Shown: positions 6,226 through 14,842, counted from the stretch's first letter. The stretch: 32,611 nucleotides of DNA from VRUE01 sp035548675 (GCA_035548675.1 DASZSJ010000025.1:1-32611); one strand, 5' to 3'. The notes: a model not told the origin generated them from the sequence alone. Numbers and translations are program-made.

Positions 6226-7881
6226 TCAGGCGAGCCCCGCCGCCTCCCGACGCGCCCGGGCCTCGCGCGGATCGGGGATCGGCACCGCCGCCAGCAGCCT
6301 GCGCGTGTAGGGGTCCCGCGGCCGCTCGCAGACGACGTCGGCCGGGCCTTCCTCGACGATCTTGCCCTGGTGCATCACCGCGATCCGGTCGGAGACGTGG
6401 CGGACGACGCCGATGTCGTGGGCGACGAAGACGTAGGTGAGGCCGAACTCGTCCTGCAACTCGGAGAGCAGGTCGAGGATCTGGGCGCGGATCGAGACGT
6501 CGAGGGCCGAGACGGGCTCGTCGGCGACGATCAGCTTCGGCCGCAGCGCCAGCGCCCGGGCGATGCCGATCCGTTGGCGCTGGCCACCGGAGAACTCGTG
6601 CGGGAAGCGGTCGTAGTGCTCGGCCGAGAGCCCGACCCGCTCGAGCAGCTCCTCCACCGCGCGGCGCAGCTCGGCGCCCCGCGCCTCGCCCTGCCGCCGC
6701 AGCGGCTCACCGACGATCTGGCCGACTCGCTTGCGCGGGTTGAGCGAGGCGTAGGGGTCCTGGAAGATCATCTGCATCTGCCGCCGCAGCGGCCGCATCT
6801 GCCGCCGCGAGAGCCCGGCGATCTCGCGTCCCTCAAACCGGACCGAGCCCGCGCTCGGCGCCAGCAGCCCCAGGATCGTGCGCGCGAGCGTCGACTTGCC
6901 GCTGCCGGACTCGCCGACCAGGCCGAGCGTCTCGCCCTGGCGCAGGCTGAAGCTGACGCCGTCCACGGCTCGCACCCGGTCGACCTCGCGCTCGAACAGC
7001 AGCCCCCGCCGCAGCGGAAAGTGCTTGACCAGGCCGGCGACCTCGAGCAGCGGCTCGCTCTCGCGCCGCGGTCGCAGCGGCGGCGCGGTGTCGAGGCGCA
7101 CGACCGCGTCGAGCAGCCGGCGGGTGTAGGGGTCGCTGGGCGAGTAGAAGATCCGCTCGAGCTCGCCGCGCTCGACGATCTTCCCCTCGTGCATGACCAG
7201 CACCCGGTCCGCCACCTCGGCGACGACGCCGAGGTCGTGGGTGATCAGGATCGTCGCCAGGCCGCGCTCGCGATTGAGCCGCCCGAGCAGGGCCAGGATC
7301 TGCGCCTGCACGGTCACGTCGAGCGCCGTCGTCGGCTCGTCGGCGATCAGCACTTCCGGGTCGAGCGCCAGCGCCATCGCGATCATCGCCCGTTGCCGCA
7401 TGCCGCCGGAGAATTCGTGCGGGTAGCTGTCGACGCGGCGCTCGGGGTCGGGGATCCCGACCGAGCCGAGCAGCTCGACCGCGCGCTCGCGCGCCGCCGC
7501 CCTGTCGACCTCGCCGCGGTGGGCGCGGATCGCCTCGACGATCTGGGCCCCGACTCGGTAGACCGGGTTGAGCGAGGTCATCGGGTCCTGGAAGACCATT
7601 CCCACCCGGTCCCCGCGCACCCGCTGCAGCTCGCGCTCGCTGGCGCCGAGGAGCTCCTGCCCGTCGAGCTCGATCGAGCCGCCGATCTCGGCATTGGCCG
7701 AGCTGGTCAGGCCGAGCACGGTCTGGGCGGTGACGCTCTTGCCCGAGCCCGACTCGCCGACGATCGCCAACACCTCCCCCGGCGCCAGCTCGAAACTGAC
7801 CCCGTCCACGGCCCGCACCCGCCCGCTCTGGGTCGCGAACGCGACCCGCAGGTCCCGCACCGTGAGCAGCGCCCCGCTCAC
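6226..7881 (-). CDS. Peptide ABC transporter ATPase, fused DppD-DppF type
   Basis: A protein of 551 residues (GTG start at 7881) with two complete ABC ATPase domains in one chain. Domain 1 (about residues 1-265) has Walker A GESGSGKSVTA, signature FSGGMRQRA and Walker B LIADEPTTALDVT. Domain 2 (about 285-551) has GESGSGKSTLA, FSGGQRQRIGIARA and IVADEPVSALDVS. Each domain ends with the oligopeptide-type tail region (DPYTRRLLDAV, DPYTRRLLAAV). It energises uptake of di/oligopeptides through the DppB/DppC-like permeases encoded upstream. Fusion of the two ATPases is common in this family. A 94-base gap with an unusual repeat separates it from the permease gene. Confidence 0.93.
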   Translation of the reverse strand: MSGALLTVRDLRVAFATQSGRVRAVDGVSFELAPGEVLAIVGESGSGKSVTAQTVLGLTSSANAEIGGSIELDGQELLGASERELQRVRGDRVGMVFQDPMTSLNPVYRVGAQIVEAIRAHRGEVDRAAARERAVELLGSVGIPDPERRVDSYPHEFSGGMRQRAMIAMALALDPEVLIADEPTTALDVTVQAQILALLGRLNRERGLATILITHDLGVVAEVADRVLVMHEGKIVERGELERIFYSPSDPYTRRLLDAVVRLDTAPPLRPRRESEPLLEVAGLVKHFPLRRGLLFEREVDRVRAVDGVSFSLRQGETLGLVGESGSGKSTLARTILGLLAPSAGSVRFEGREIAGLSRRQMRPLRRQMQMIFQDPYASLNPRKRVGQIVGEPLRRQGEARGAELRRAVEELLERVGLSAEHYDRFPHEFSGGQRQRIGIARALALRPKLIVADEPVSALDVSIRAQILDLLSELQDEFGLTYVFVAHDIGVVRHVSDRIAVMHQGKIVEEGPADVVCERPRDPYTRRLLAAVPIPDPREARARREAAGLA

Positions 7882-7892
7882 ACGACCCCCTT

Positions 7893-7960
7893 CCGGTGCG
7901 CTTTATCCACATATATCGGAACAAAGGCGCACCGGAACATCGGAACAAAGGCGCACCGGA
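7893..7960 (-). repeat. Intercistronic hairpin with a duplicated arm
   Basis: A 22-base unit (atcggaacaaaggcg then caccgga) occurs at 7915-7936 and 7939-7960, a period of 24. The 13-base segment aaaggcgcaccgg inside each copy is complementary, apart from one bulged base, to ccggtgcgcttt at 7893-7904. One left arm can therefore pair with either right arm. It lies between the DppB-like and DppDF-like genes of one operon and could tune mRNA decay or partial termination. Confidence 0.7.
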
Positions 7961-7975
7961 GCGTCATCTGGAACG

Positions 7976-8932
7976 TCATCGCGCCTCCGTTCCGAGGCGG
8001 ATGCGCGGGTCGAGCCAGGCGTAGGCGATGTCGACGAGGGCGTTGAAGAGGACGACGAAGAAGGCGCCGAAGAGGACGATCGCCATGATCGGCGGCAGGT
8101 CGGTGTTGATCAGCGATTCGTAGGCGTACTGGCCGATCCCGTTGAGGCTGAAGACCGCTTCGACCGCGATCGCGCCGCCGAGCAGGGCGCCGAAGTCGAG
8201 GCCGAAGAGGGTGACGATCGGGACCAGCGAGTTGCGCAGCACGTGGCGGGTCATCACCCGGCGCTCGCTCAGTCCCTTGGCCCGCGCCGTGCGCACGTAG
8301 TCCTCGTTCATCGCGTCGAGCATGTTCGAGCGCAGCACGCGGCTGTAGATGCCGACGTAGACGATCGCCAGCGTCACCCAGGGCAGGATCAGGTGTTCGG
8401 CCCATTCGAGTGGGTTTTCGGCGAACTCCACGTAGCCGCCCGAGGGGAAGATCTCGGTCTGGTAGGTGAGGTAGTTGAGCAGGATCGCCGCCAGCCAGAA
8501 GACCGGGATCGAGATGCCGGTGACGGCGACGATCGTGAGTACCCGGTCGAGCAGGCCGCCGGCCCGCACCGCCGAGAGGTAGCCAAAGAGGATGCCGAAG
8601 AACATCCAGATCACGGCGGCGCCGACGCAGAGCGAGAAGGTCGCAGGAATGCCTTCGACGATTCTTTCATCGACGTTTTCCCGCCCTTCATAGGAGATCA
8701 CGTCGCCGCTGAAGATTTTCTTCATCATCGTCAGGTACTGCTGAGGCAGCGAGTCGTCGAAGCCCCATTCCTCGGTGATGTTCTCGATCAGGGTCGGGGT
8801 CGGGTTCTTCCCCGCCATCCGCAGCGCCGGGTCGGAGTTGGGGATGACGTTGAAGATGAGGAAGGTGATGACCGAGACGGCGAAGAGCACGACGACCATC
8901 CCGCCGAGGCGGCGGAGGACGAAGCGGCCCAT
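7976..8932 (-). CDS. Peptide ABC transporter permease, DppB type
   Basis: A protein of 318 residues with about six membrane segments. The N-terminal signature is typical of the DppB/OppB family (MGRFVLRRLGGMVVVLFAVS, then VITFLIFNVIPNSDP). The conserved cytoplasmic EAA loop lies near residues 215-240 (DYVRTARAKGLSERRVMTRH). It forms the transmembrane channel with the DppC-like protein. Its ATG shares a base with the stop of the dppC-like gene (TGATG), so the two are translationally coupled. The extracytoplasmic loop after TM1 (residues about 30-95) is long, as usual for this family. Confidence 0.93.
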   Translation of the reverse strand: MGRFVLRRLGGMVVVLFAVSVITFLIFNVIPNSDPALRMAGKNPTPTLIENITEEWGFDDSLPQQYLTMMKKIFSGDVISYEGRENVDERIVEGIPATFSLCVGAAVIWMFFGILFGYLSAVRAGGLLDRVLTIVAVTGISIPVFWLAAILLNYLTYQTEIFPSGGYVEFAENPLEWAEHLILPWVTLAIVYVGIYSRVLRSNMLDAMNEDYVRTARAKGLSERRVMTRHVLRNSLVPIVTLFGLDFGALLGGAIAVEAVFSLNGIGQYAYESLINTDLPPIMAIVLFGAFFVVLFNALVDIAYAWLDPRIRLGTEAR

Positions 8933-9987
8933 CAGACCGCCGTCCCCTCCGGCTCGTTGGCGCCGGCGTGGATCTCCAGGCGCAGCTTCGAGCGGGGGTC
9001 GAGCGCGTCGCGCAGACCGTCGCCGAAGACGTTGATCGAGAGGACCGTGAGCAGCAGCATCGTGCCCGGCAGCACGGTCAGCAGCGGGGCGCTGGCGATC
9101 AGCTGGAAGCCGCCGTAGATCATCGTCCCCCAGGAGGTGTTCGGCGCCTGCACGCCGACGCCGAGGAAGGAGAGCATCGACTCGAGCAGCATCGCGTTGG
9201 CGACGCCGAGGGTGAAGAAGACGATGATCGTCGAGGCGAGGTTGGGCAGCAGCTCGCCGAACATCACCCGCAGTGCGCTGGCGCCCTGCGCCTCGGCGGC
9301 TTCGACGAACTCCTTCTCACGCAGGGAGAGCACCTCGCCGCGGATCGGCCGCGCCATGTAGGGGACGTAGACGGCGCCGATGATCAGGATCGGGATCCAG
9401 ATCGAGCTGCCGGAGAGCTCCAGCGGGCCAAGCTCGAGGCCGCCGACGGCGAGCACCAGGCCGAGCGCGATCGAGAGCAGGATCACGGGGAAGGCCCAGA
9501 CGACGTCCAGCGCCCGCGCGATCACGGTGTCGGTCCAGCCGCGGTAATAGCCGGCGAGCAGGCCGAGCAGCGTCGCGATCGCCGTGGTCAGCAGCGCCGC
9601 CGAGAAGCCGACCAGCAGCGAAGTCCGCCCCCCGTACATCAGCCGCACCATCTCGTCGCGGCCGAGGCGGCCGTCGGCGCCGAGGAAGAACCTGCCGTCG
9701 GCTTCGAACCACTGCGGGCCGATCGGCTTGCCGCTGGGGCTGACGACTTCACGTTTCTCCCCGCCGACCTCGAGCTTTTGCAGGGTGTGGGTCGCGTTCG
9801 GCCCGGTGTGGGCGACGCTGTCGGCCCAGATCGGCGCCGCCAGCACGAAGAGGACGATCAGGACGAAGAGGCCGCCGAAAGCGAGGGCGACGCGGTTGCG
9901 GCGCAGACGCCGCCAGGCGAGTCGCCAGGGGCCAGCCGCCGCCCCGCGGGCGGCCTCCTCGGCGTTGGGCTGGGAGGCCACCCGCAT
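8932..9987 (-). CDS. Peptide ABC transporter permease, DppC type
   Basis: A protein of 351 residues. The cytoplasmic N-terminus and TM1 (WRLAWRRLRRNRVALAFGGL) fit the OppC_N domain. A 60-residue extracytoplasmic insert contains charged and glycine-rich sequence (GADGRLGRDEMVRLMYGGRTS), followed by the permease core with the EAA loop EFVEAAEAQGASALRVMFGE. It pairs with the DppB-like permease. The gene begins 22 bases after the binding-protein gene, and its stop overlaps the DppB-like start. A TM1-adjacent alanine- and glycine-rich N-tail is the only unusual part. Confidence 0.93.
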   Translation of the reverse strand: MRVASQPNAEEAARGAAAGPWRLAWRRLRRNRVALAFGGLFVLIVLFVLAAPIWADSVAHTGPNATHTLQKLEVGGEKREVVSPSGKPIGPQWFEADGRFFLGADGRLGRDEMVRLMYGGRTSLLVGFSAALLTTAIATLLGLLAGYYRGWTDTVIARALDVVWAFPVILLSIALGLVLAVGGLELGPLELSGSSIWIPILIIGAVYVPYMARPIRGEVLSLREKEFVEAAEAQGASALRVMFGELLPNLASTIIVFFTLGVANAMLLESMLSFLGVGVQAPNTSWGTMIYGGFQLIASAPLLTVLPGTMLLLTVLSINVFGDGLRDALDPRSKLRLEIHAGANEPEGTAV

Positions 9988-10009
9988 ATTGTGAGACCGC
10001 AGCCGGGCG

Positions 10010-11638
10010 CTACTTCAGTTCAAAGGTTGCCAGCGAGTGGCCGAAGGCGGGGTTGTAAACGACGCCGTCGAGGTTGATTTCGTCGTTGACGAAGGTCGAG
10101 GTGGTGTTGGTGCCATAGGGGACCATTGGTGCCAGTTCCATGAAGGAGCGGTCGAGTTCCGCGTATTCGGATTCCTGTTCGGGGCCGAGCGGTTCTTCGG
10201 ACAGCTTTGCGATCTTCTCGTTCAGCTCCGGCACGTCGATGCGGGGGAAGTTGGTGTTGCCGGTCGGCGCGATCGATTCCCCGCTCAGCAGCGGTTGAAA
10301 GAAGGAGTTCGGGTTCGGGTAGTCGGCGAAGTAGGCGAGCCAACCGGTGTCGAGGTCGGGCGTCTTTTCGTTGCCGATGATCGTGTAGTAGTTGTCGGCG
10401 TTGATCGTCTTCAGCTTGGCGTTGAGGCCGAGCTTGTCGAGCACGTCCTGGTAGTAGGCGGCCGCTTCGTCGTTGGGATTTTCGTTGTTGGTCCAGACCG
10501 TGATGTCGCGATCGCTGGGGTTGGCTTCGGCCAGCAGTTCCTTCGCCTTGGCCATGTCGTGGGGGTAGAGGTCGAGGGCTTCGTAGCCCGGCATCCCCTG
10601 GGGCAGGATCTGGTGAGTCGCCGCCATCGAGCCGGCATAGATCCTTTCCAGCGCGTCGGTGTCGACCGCGTAGTTGACCGCCTGGCGGACCTTGGGGTCG
10701 TCGAAGGGCGCCTTTTCGGTGTTCATCCAGAACATGTAGACGTTGAGCGGGTGCTCGACCCGGAACTGGGTCCCCTCGTATTTGTTGACGATTGCTTCGC
10801 GCTGGTCGGAGGGCACCAGGGTTTGCATCCACATCGTCTTGTTGCGTTCGATTTCGTTGACCTGGGTGGCGTCGTTGCGCACGACCCTGAGCTCGACCTT
10901 GTTGAAGTGGCCGGCGGGCACTTCGCTGACCTCGGGGCCGTTGTCCTTGGCCCAGTAGGGGTTGCGTTCATAGGACCAGGCGCGACCCTTTTCGACCTTC
11001 GAGATCATGTAGGGACCGGTGGCCGGCGGTGGGTCGGCGGTCAGGTTCTTGGCCGGCGTGCCGGCTGGCAGCAGCGCGACGAAGAGCATCGCCAGCTCGT
11101 TGCTGAACGACCCGCGCGGAGCGGTCAGCTCGATTTCGATCTTGCCGCTCTTATCGTCCGTCTTGATGCCGGAGATGCCGCCCTTCTTGGTCTTGGCGAA
11201 CTCTTCGGCGCCAACGATGCTTTCGTAATAGAACGAGCCCGGCGAGTTGATCTTGAAGAGCCGTTCCATGGTGCTGGCGAAGTCGGAGGCCTTGACGGGG
11301 GTGCCATCGGAGTACTTGAGGCCCTTGCGCAGGGTCAGCGTGTAGGTCTTGCCTCCGTTGCCGATCTTGGGCAGGCTCTCGGCGAGGCCGGGGACGACCT
11401 TGCTGCCTTCGGGCCCGTTGACGCGCTTGTAGGTGAGCAGCGGCAGATAAGTGTCGTACATCGCCGTCCAGCCTTCCTGAAGGTAGGAGAGCTGCGGATC
11501 GAGGTAGTCCGGGAACGAGGCGTAGGTGCCGGTCAACGTCCCGCCTTCCTTGCCGCCTGAGCTACCACAGGCGCTGAGCCCGATGGCGCTGGCTGCAACC
11601 AGCCCAATAACCAGCAGAACGAGACCTTGCTTCTTCAA
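10010..11638 (-). CDS. Peptide-binding lipoprotein, DppA/OppA type (SBP family 5)
   Basis: A protein of 542 residues, with a lipoprotein signal peptide MKKQGLVLLVIGLVAASAIG ending in the lipobox LSAC (lipidated Cys about residue 24). The mature part is an SBP_bac_5 domain: ESLPKIGNGGKTYTLTLRKG, then LKYSDGTPVKASDF, and later DDPKVRQAVNYAVDTDALER. It captures peptides outside the membrane and hands them to the permeases. The start is TTG at 11638, well supported by GGAGG about 7 bases upstream. The TTG overlaps the stop of the upstream MFS gene as TTGA, so the transporter genes form one unit with it. Substrate specificity is not readable. Confidence 0.93.
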   Translation of the reverse strand: MKKQGLVLLVIGLVAASAIGLSACGSSGGKEGGTLTGTYASFPDYLDPQLSYLQEGWTAMYDTYLPLLTYKRVNGPEGSKVVPGLAESLPKIGNGGKTYTLTLRKGLKYSDGTPVKASDFASTMERLFKINSPGSFYYESIVGAEEFAKTKKGGISGIKTDDKSGKIEIELTAPRGSFSNELAMLFVALLPAGTPAKNLTADPPPATGPYMISKVEKGRAWSYERNPYWAKDNGPEVSEVPAGHFNKVELRVVRNDATQVNEIERNKTMWMQTLVPSDQREAIVNKYEGTQFRVEHPLNVYMFWMNTEKAPFDDPKVRQAVNYAVDTDALERIYAGSMAATHQILPQGMPGYEALDLYPHDMAKAKELLAEANPSDRDITVWTNNENPNDEAAAYYQDVLDKLGLNAKLKTINADNYYTIIGNEKTPDLDTGWLAYFADYPNPNSFFQPLLSGESIAPTGNTNFPRIDVPELNEKIAKLSEEPLGPEQESEYAELDRSFMELAPMVPYGTNTTSTFVNDEINLDGVVYNPAFGHSLATFELK

Positions 11639-12957
11639 GTCACAACCTCCGAGTTAGACCGGGTGCGGGTCGGCAGAGTCCCTCCCACTGGAATCAACTC
11701 CACCATAATCTCCACCTCGGCGTCAACGGCATTTCCGTCCGCCTTTTCCCTGCTTTCAGGCCATTTCCTGCCCATGATCGCCGCCGCCAGCGAGACGATC
11801 GCGAGCACCCCAAGGCCGGCGAAGAGAAAGGTCGTGCGGGGCGAGGTCGCGGCCGCGATCAGACCGCCGAGCAGGTAGCCGACGCCCGGCATGGCGGCGC
11901 CGATCGACTCGAGCACGCTCATCACCCGAGCCTGCATGCCGGCGACGGTCAGTTCCTGCACGGCGCTGATCGCGCTCACCCACTGCACGCCGTTGCCGGC
12001 GCCGCCGACGATCGAGGCGCCGCAGGCAAGCGCCAGCGTCGGTGCCGCGGCCAGGCCGAGGTAGCCGAGGCCGACGGCGATCGTGCTGAAGAAGAGCAGC
12101 AGCGCCAGGGGGGCGCGGCGAGCGCGGGCAAAGACGATGCTGCCGAGGACCATCCCCACCCCCCAACTGGCGAGCAGGAGGCCGTAGCCGGAATCCCCCG
12201 CGTCCAGCGTCTCCTTGGCGTAGATCACCTCGATCGGGATCACCGCAGCGAAGAAGACGAAGGCGGCCCCCTGGCCGATCAGCAGCCGCCGCAGCGTCGG
12301 GCGCTCGCGGATGTAGGCGATGCCGGCGCGGAAGCGCTCGCGCACCCTGCCGGGCTCCGGTTCGGCGTGGGGCAGCGGGCCCGCCGTGAGCAGGATCCAG
12401 GCGATCGCGTAGAAGGAGGCGGCGTCGAGCAGCAGCGCCGTCTGCACGCCAAAGCCGGCGACGATCAGGCCGGCGATGCCGGGCCCGAGCGCGGCGCTGC
12501 CGGTGAAGGCGACGTTGAGCATCGCGTTGCCGGCGCGCAGTTCTCCGCTCGGCTCCAGCAGGGCGGCGACGACGGCGCGGGTCAGGGCGCGGCCGGTCAG
12601 CGCCAGGGCGCCGTCGACGATCGCCAGCGCCACCACCCCGGCGAGGAAGAAGCCGTCGCCGGCGAGCAGCGCCAGAGCGCCGAAGGCGGCCGCCTCGCCG
12701 CAATAGACGACCGGGAGGGCGAAGCGCGGCGGCGGCTGCTCGACCTTGGCGACGAGGATCGGCGCGACCAGCGCCGGCAGGAAGCGGGTGCCGAGGAAGA
12801 GCGCGGCGGTCGCCATCGCGCTCCCGGTGCGGTCGAAGACGAGTACCGAGAGGGCGACGATCCCCATCCAGTCGCCCAGCTCGTTGACCCCGTAGCTCGT
12901 CGCCAGGCGCCGGAATTGCGGCTTCTTCAGGGGGTCCGTCAGGCGCGATCTACGCAT
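11635..12957 (-). CDS. MFS transporter (MFS_3 / enterobactin-exporter-like)
   Basis: A protein of 440 residues with about 12 hydrophobic segments and the N-terminal pattern FRRLATSYGVNELGDWMGIV seen in MFS_3/EntS-like proteins. It likely exports a small molecule; which one is not visible. The C-terminal tail (about residues 400-440) is acidic and hydrophilic. The stop overlaps the TTG start of the peptide-binding lipoprotein, an unexpected coupling of an exporter with a peptide importer. The ATG at 12957 lies downstream of two 12-base direct repeats that may be operators. Function in peptide or siderophore traffic would be speculation. Confidence 0.88.
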   Translation of the reverse strand: MRRSRLTDPLKKPQFRRLATSYGVNELGDWMGIVALSVLVFDRTGSAMATAALFLGTRFLPALVAPILVAKVEQPPPRFALPVVYCGEAAAFGALALLAGDGFFLAGVVALAIVDGALALTGRALTRAVVAALLEPSGELRAGNAMLNVAFTGSAALGPGIAGLIVAGFGVQTALLLDAASFYAIAWILLTAGPLPHAEPEPGRVRERFRAGIAYIRERPTLRRLLIGQGAAFVFFAAVIPIEVIYAKETLDAGDSGYGLLLASWGVGMVLGSIVFARARRAPLALLLFFSTIAVGLGYLGLAAAPTLALACGASIVGGAGNGVQWVSAISAVQELTVAGMQARVMSVLESIGAAMPGVGYLLGGLIAAATSPRTTFLFAGLGVLAIVSLAAAIMGRKWPESREKADGNAVDAEVEIMVELIPVGGTLPTRTRSNSEVVT

Positions 12958-12982
12958 GGTTCAGGCAAGAACTACTGCATTT

Positions 12983-13014
12983 ATGCACAAGTTTTCCTGC
13001 AGATGCACAAGTTT
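12983..13014. promoter_or_regulatory. Direct repeats upstream of the MFS-dpp operon
   Basis: The 12 bases atgcacaagttt occur at 12983-12994 and 13003-13014, exactly 20 bases apart (two helical turns). They lie 26-57 bases upstream of the minus-strand MFS start. On the minus strand a possible promoter runs through them (TTGTGC, 17 bases, TGCATA). The overlap suggests an activator or repressor site, but no cognate regulator gene is adjacent. Confidence 0.45.
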
Positions 13015-13135
13015 CCGCCAAGCTGTGCTACAAACTGCGCAAGCAATGAATGAGTTTCAGACTGCACTGCGCACTCTGAGGGCCTCAAACTCGACGAAGG
13101 GATAAGGACAATGGGCTTCCACAGCTAGATCTTTC

Positions 13136-13215
13136 GACACGAACGCTACTTGCGACGTTCGTTGTCTCAGAAGTTTTCAGAAGGGCGCCTCCTCGTGGGG
13201 CGCCCTTCGCTTTTT
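13136..13215 (+). terminator. Intrinsic terminator preceded by a second hairpin
   Basis: A strong plus-strand terminator: arms gaagggcgcc (13180-13189) and ggcgcccttc (13199-13208), a 9-base loop, then gc and five T residues. Just upstream is another hairpin, gacacgaacg / cgttcgttgtc (13136-13166), with one bulged base. No recognised gene lies upstream on this strand, so it ends either a small RNA or a leader transcript. The sequence before it (13046-13105) holds only a 19-codon ORF (from ATG 13047) and a 5-codon ORF (ATG 13110), neither supported further. Confidence 0.75.
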
Positions 13216-13429
13216 CGGGGCAGTCGCTCCGGTTCCCGCTCCGGGCTTTTTGGGAAGCGGCTGGCAAAGCGGCTGGCCCGGTTGCTCCCAGGCAGCGGCG
13301 TAGCTACCGTTTGCAGCACGCAAGTAGCGATCGACGCGAGCCAGTTGGCCACGCGCAGGGAACGGGCACCCGTTCGTGAACCTGTAGTGGTCGGGCGCAC
13401 AGACCGCGACCCCGCAAATCCCTTGGCCG
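13216..13429. other. Intergenic region upstream of the HD-GYP gene
   Basis: No convincing plus-strand gene. A minus-strand open frame of 93 codons (13177-13458) crosses the region but ends inside the terminator and starts inside the HD-GYP gene, so I do not accept it. The stretch contains a repeated agcggctggc (near 13256 and 13268) and several GC-rich inverted repeats such as gaacgggcacccgttc (13361-13376), so a structured leader is possible. I could not match it to a known riboswitch class. Confidence 0.4.
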
Positions 13430-14842
13430 ATGGCTGACACGAGCCCAACCCGTCCCACTCGCCTCGCGATAGCCGTGATGTGCGGGCTGCTGACGCTGGC
13501 CCTGGGCGCGGCGGTCTACTTTGCACCCGAGGGCAACTGGGACCTGCCGCTGTTCGCGATCCTGCTGGTCTTCTCCGCCTTCAGCTACGTGACGGCGGTG
13601 ACGACGGAGTCGAACGTCAAGGTCTCCGGCGCCTTCCTCGCCCTCGTCCTGGCGATGGTCTTCCTCGGCGGCACGGCGGCGGCCCTGATCGGGGTCGCGA
13701 CCAACCTGATCGGCTGGCTCTTCCGCTGGCGCGACGAGCCCCATTATCTGCTCAACAACCTGGTCGCCTACGCGATCTTCCCGCTCGTCGCCGGGGTCAC
13801 CTTCCACGCGGTGATCGAAGCGACCGGGCTGACGGCGTCGGACCCGGTCTTCTACCTGCTCGTCTTCGCCCTCTTCCAGTTCGCCCTGGCGCTCAACTTC
13901 CTGCTCATCGCCGCGTACCACGTCTACGTCGGGCGGGCCACCTTCGGCGACCAGGTGCGGGTGCTGCCGGCGGTGATGCCATCGGAGTTCGCCAGCGCGA
14001 TGCTCGCCGTCGCCGTCGCCTTCATCTACCACGTGATCGGCATCGCCGCGATCGCCCTCTTCGGCGTCGTCCTGATCACCTTCCAGTACCTGCTCGGCCA
14101 GCTGCTGCTCTCCCAGCAGCGCGCCGACGAGCTCGAGCGGCGCAGCAAACAGCTGGCCAGCTTCCAGGTCGGGATGTTGAGCGCGATGCTGCGCACGCTC
14201 GACCTGCGCGACCAGATGACCGCGCGCCACTCCGCCGCCGTCGCCCGCTACTCGCGGGCGATCGCCCAGCGGGCCGGCTTCTCGCGCCAGGAGGAGGAGC
14301 TGGTCCACATCGCCGCGCTGCTGCACGACATCGGCAAGTTCATCCTGCCCGACCGCATCCTCAAGGCCAACGTGCCGCTCACCGACGAGGACTGGATGCT
14401 GATCCGCCGCCACCCCCAGCAGGGCGCCCGGGTCGTCTCCTCGCTCGACGGCTACGGCCCGGTGGCGGAGGTAATCCTCGCCCACCACGAGCGGGTCGAC
14501 GGCAAGGGCTACCCGCGCGGCCTCGCCGGCGACGACATCCCGGAGCTGGCCCGGATCATCTCGGTCGCCGACACCTACGACGTGATGACCGCGCGCGACT
14601 CCTACCGCACGCCGACCTCCAGCCACGAAGCGATCCAGGAGCTGCGCCGGGTCGCCGGCAAGCAGCTCGACGCCCGCTTCGTCGAGATCTTCATCGAGCT
14701 GCTCGAGGGCAAGGACGTCTCCTTCCAGCACAGCGAGGCGGCCGACTTCGAGAAGGAGCTCGAACTGGAGGCGAGGATCGAGCAGACCGCCGATCCCCTC
14801 GGCGGCAGCCGCTTCGGCGTCCCCGGCGTCTCCGTCGGCTGA
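13430..14842 (+). CDS. Membrane-bound HD-GYP domain phosphodiesterase
   Basis: A protein of 470 residues. The N-terminal half (about residues 8-225) consists of a series of hydrophobic segments forming a multi-pass membrane sensor. A short linker with coiled-coil character (QQRADELERRSKQLASFQ) leads to an HD-GYP domain (about 255-430). Metal-binding and family motifs are HDIGK with H299-D300, and HHERVDGKGYP at 352-362, which includes the diagnostic GYP. Such proteins hydrolyse cyclic di-GMP and signal from the membrane. The ATG at 13430 has no clear ribosome binding site. A GAF-GGDEF cyclase of opposite activity is encoded 1.7 kb downstream. Confidence 0.93.
   Translation: MADTSPTRPTRLAIAVMCGLLTLALGAAVYFAPEGNWDLPLFAILLVFSAFSYVTAVTTESNVKVSGAFLALVLAMVFLGGTAAALIGVATNLIGWLFRWRDEPHYLLNNLVAYAIFPLVAGVTFHAVIEATGLTASDPVFYLLVFALFQFALALNFLLIAAYHVYVGRATFGDQVRVLPAVMPSEFASAMLAVAVAFIYHVIGIAAIALFGVVLITFQYLLGQLLLSQQRADELERRSKQLASFQVGMLSAMLRTLDLRDQMTARHSAAVARYSRAIAQRAGFSRQEEELVHIAALLHDIGKFILPDRILKANVPLTDEDWMLIRRHPQQGARVVSSLDGYGPVAEVILAHHERVDGKGYPRGLAGDDIPELARIISVADTYDVMTARDSYRTPTSSHEAIQELRRVAGKQLDARFVEIFIELLEGKDVSFQHSEAADFEKELELEARIEQTADPLGGSRFGVPGVSVG

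Noticed and set aside
12367..13053. Plus-strand ORF opposite the MFS_3 gene
   Set aside because: Highly charged Q/G/R-rich shadow of the minus-strand membrane protein.
13136..13166. Second LexA-like site (gaacg ... cgttc)
   Set aside because: The half-sites are separated by ten bases instead of four, so it is a hairpin and not an SOS box.
13255..13325. Possible c-di-GMP-I riboswitch (gcaaagc followed by ggcagcggcgtagctaccg) before the HD-GYP gene
   Set aside because: Some conserved-looking words are present, but the upstream ggcaaacc strand and the GNRA-capped hairpin of that class are missing, and I could not fold it into the known structure.
13177..13458. Minus-strand 93-codon ORF with a plausible-looking middle (CAPDHYRFTNGC)
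   Set aside because: It starts inside the HD-GYP coding region, ends within the plus-strand terminator hairpin, and has no ribosome binding site or recognisable domain.
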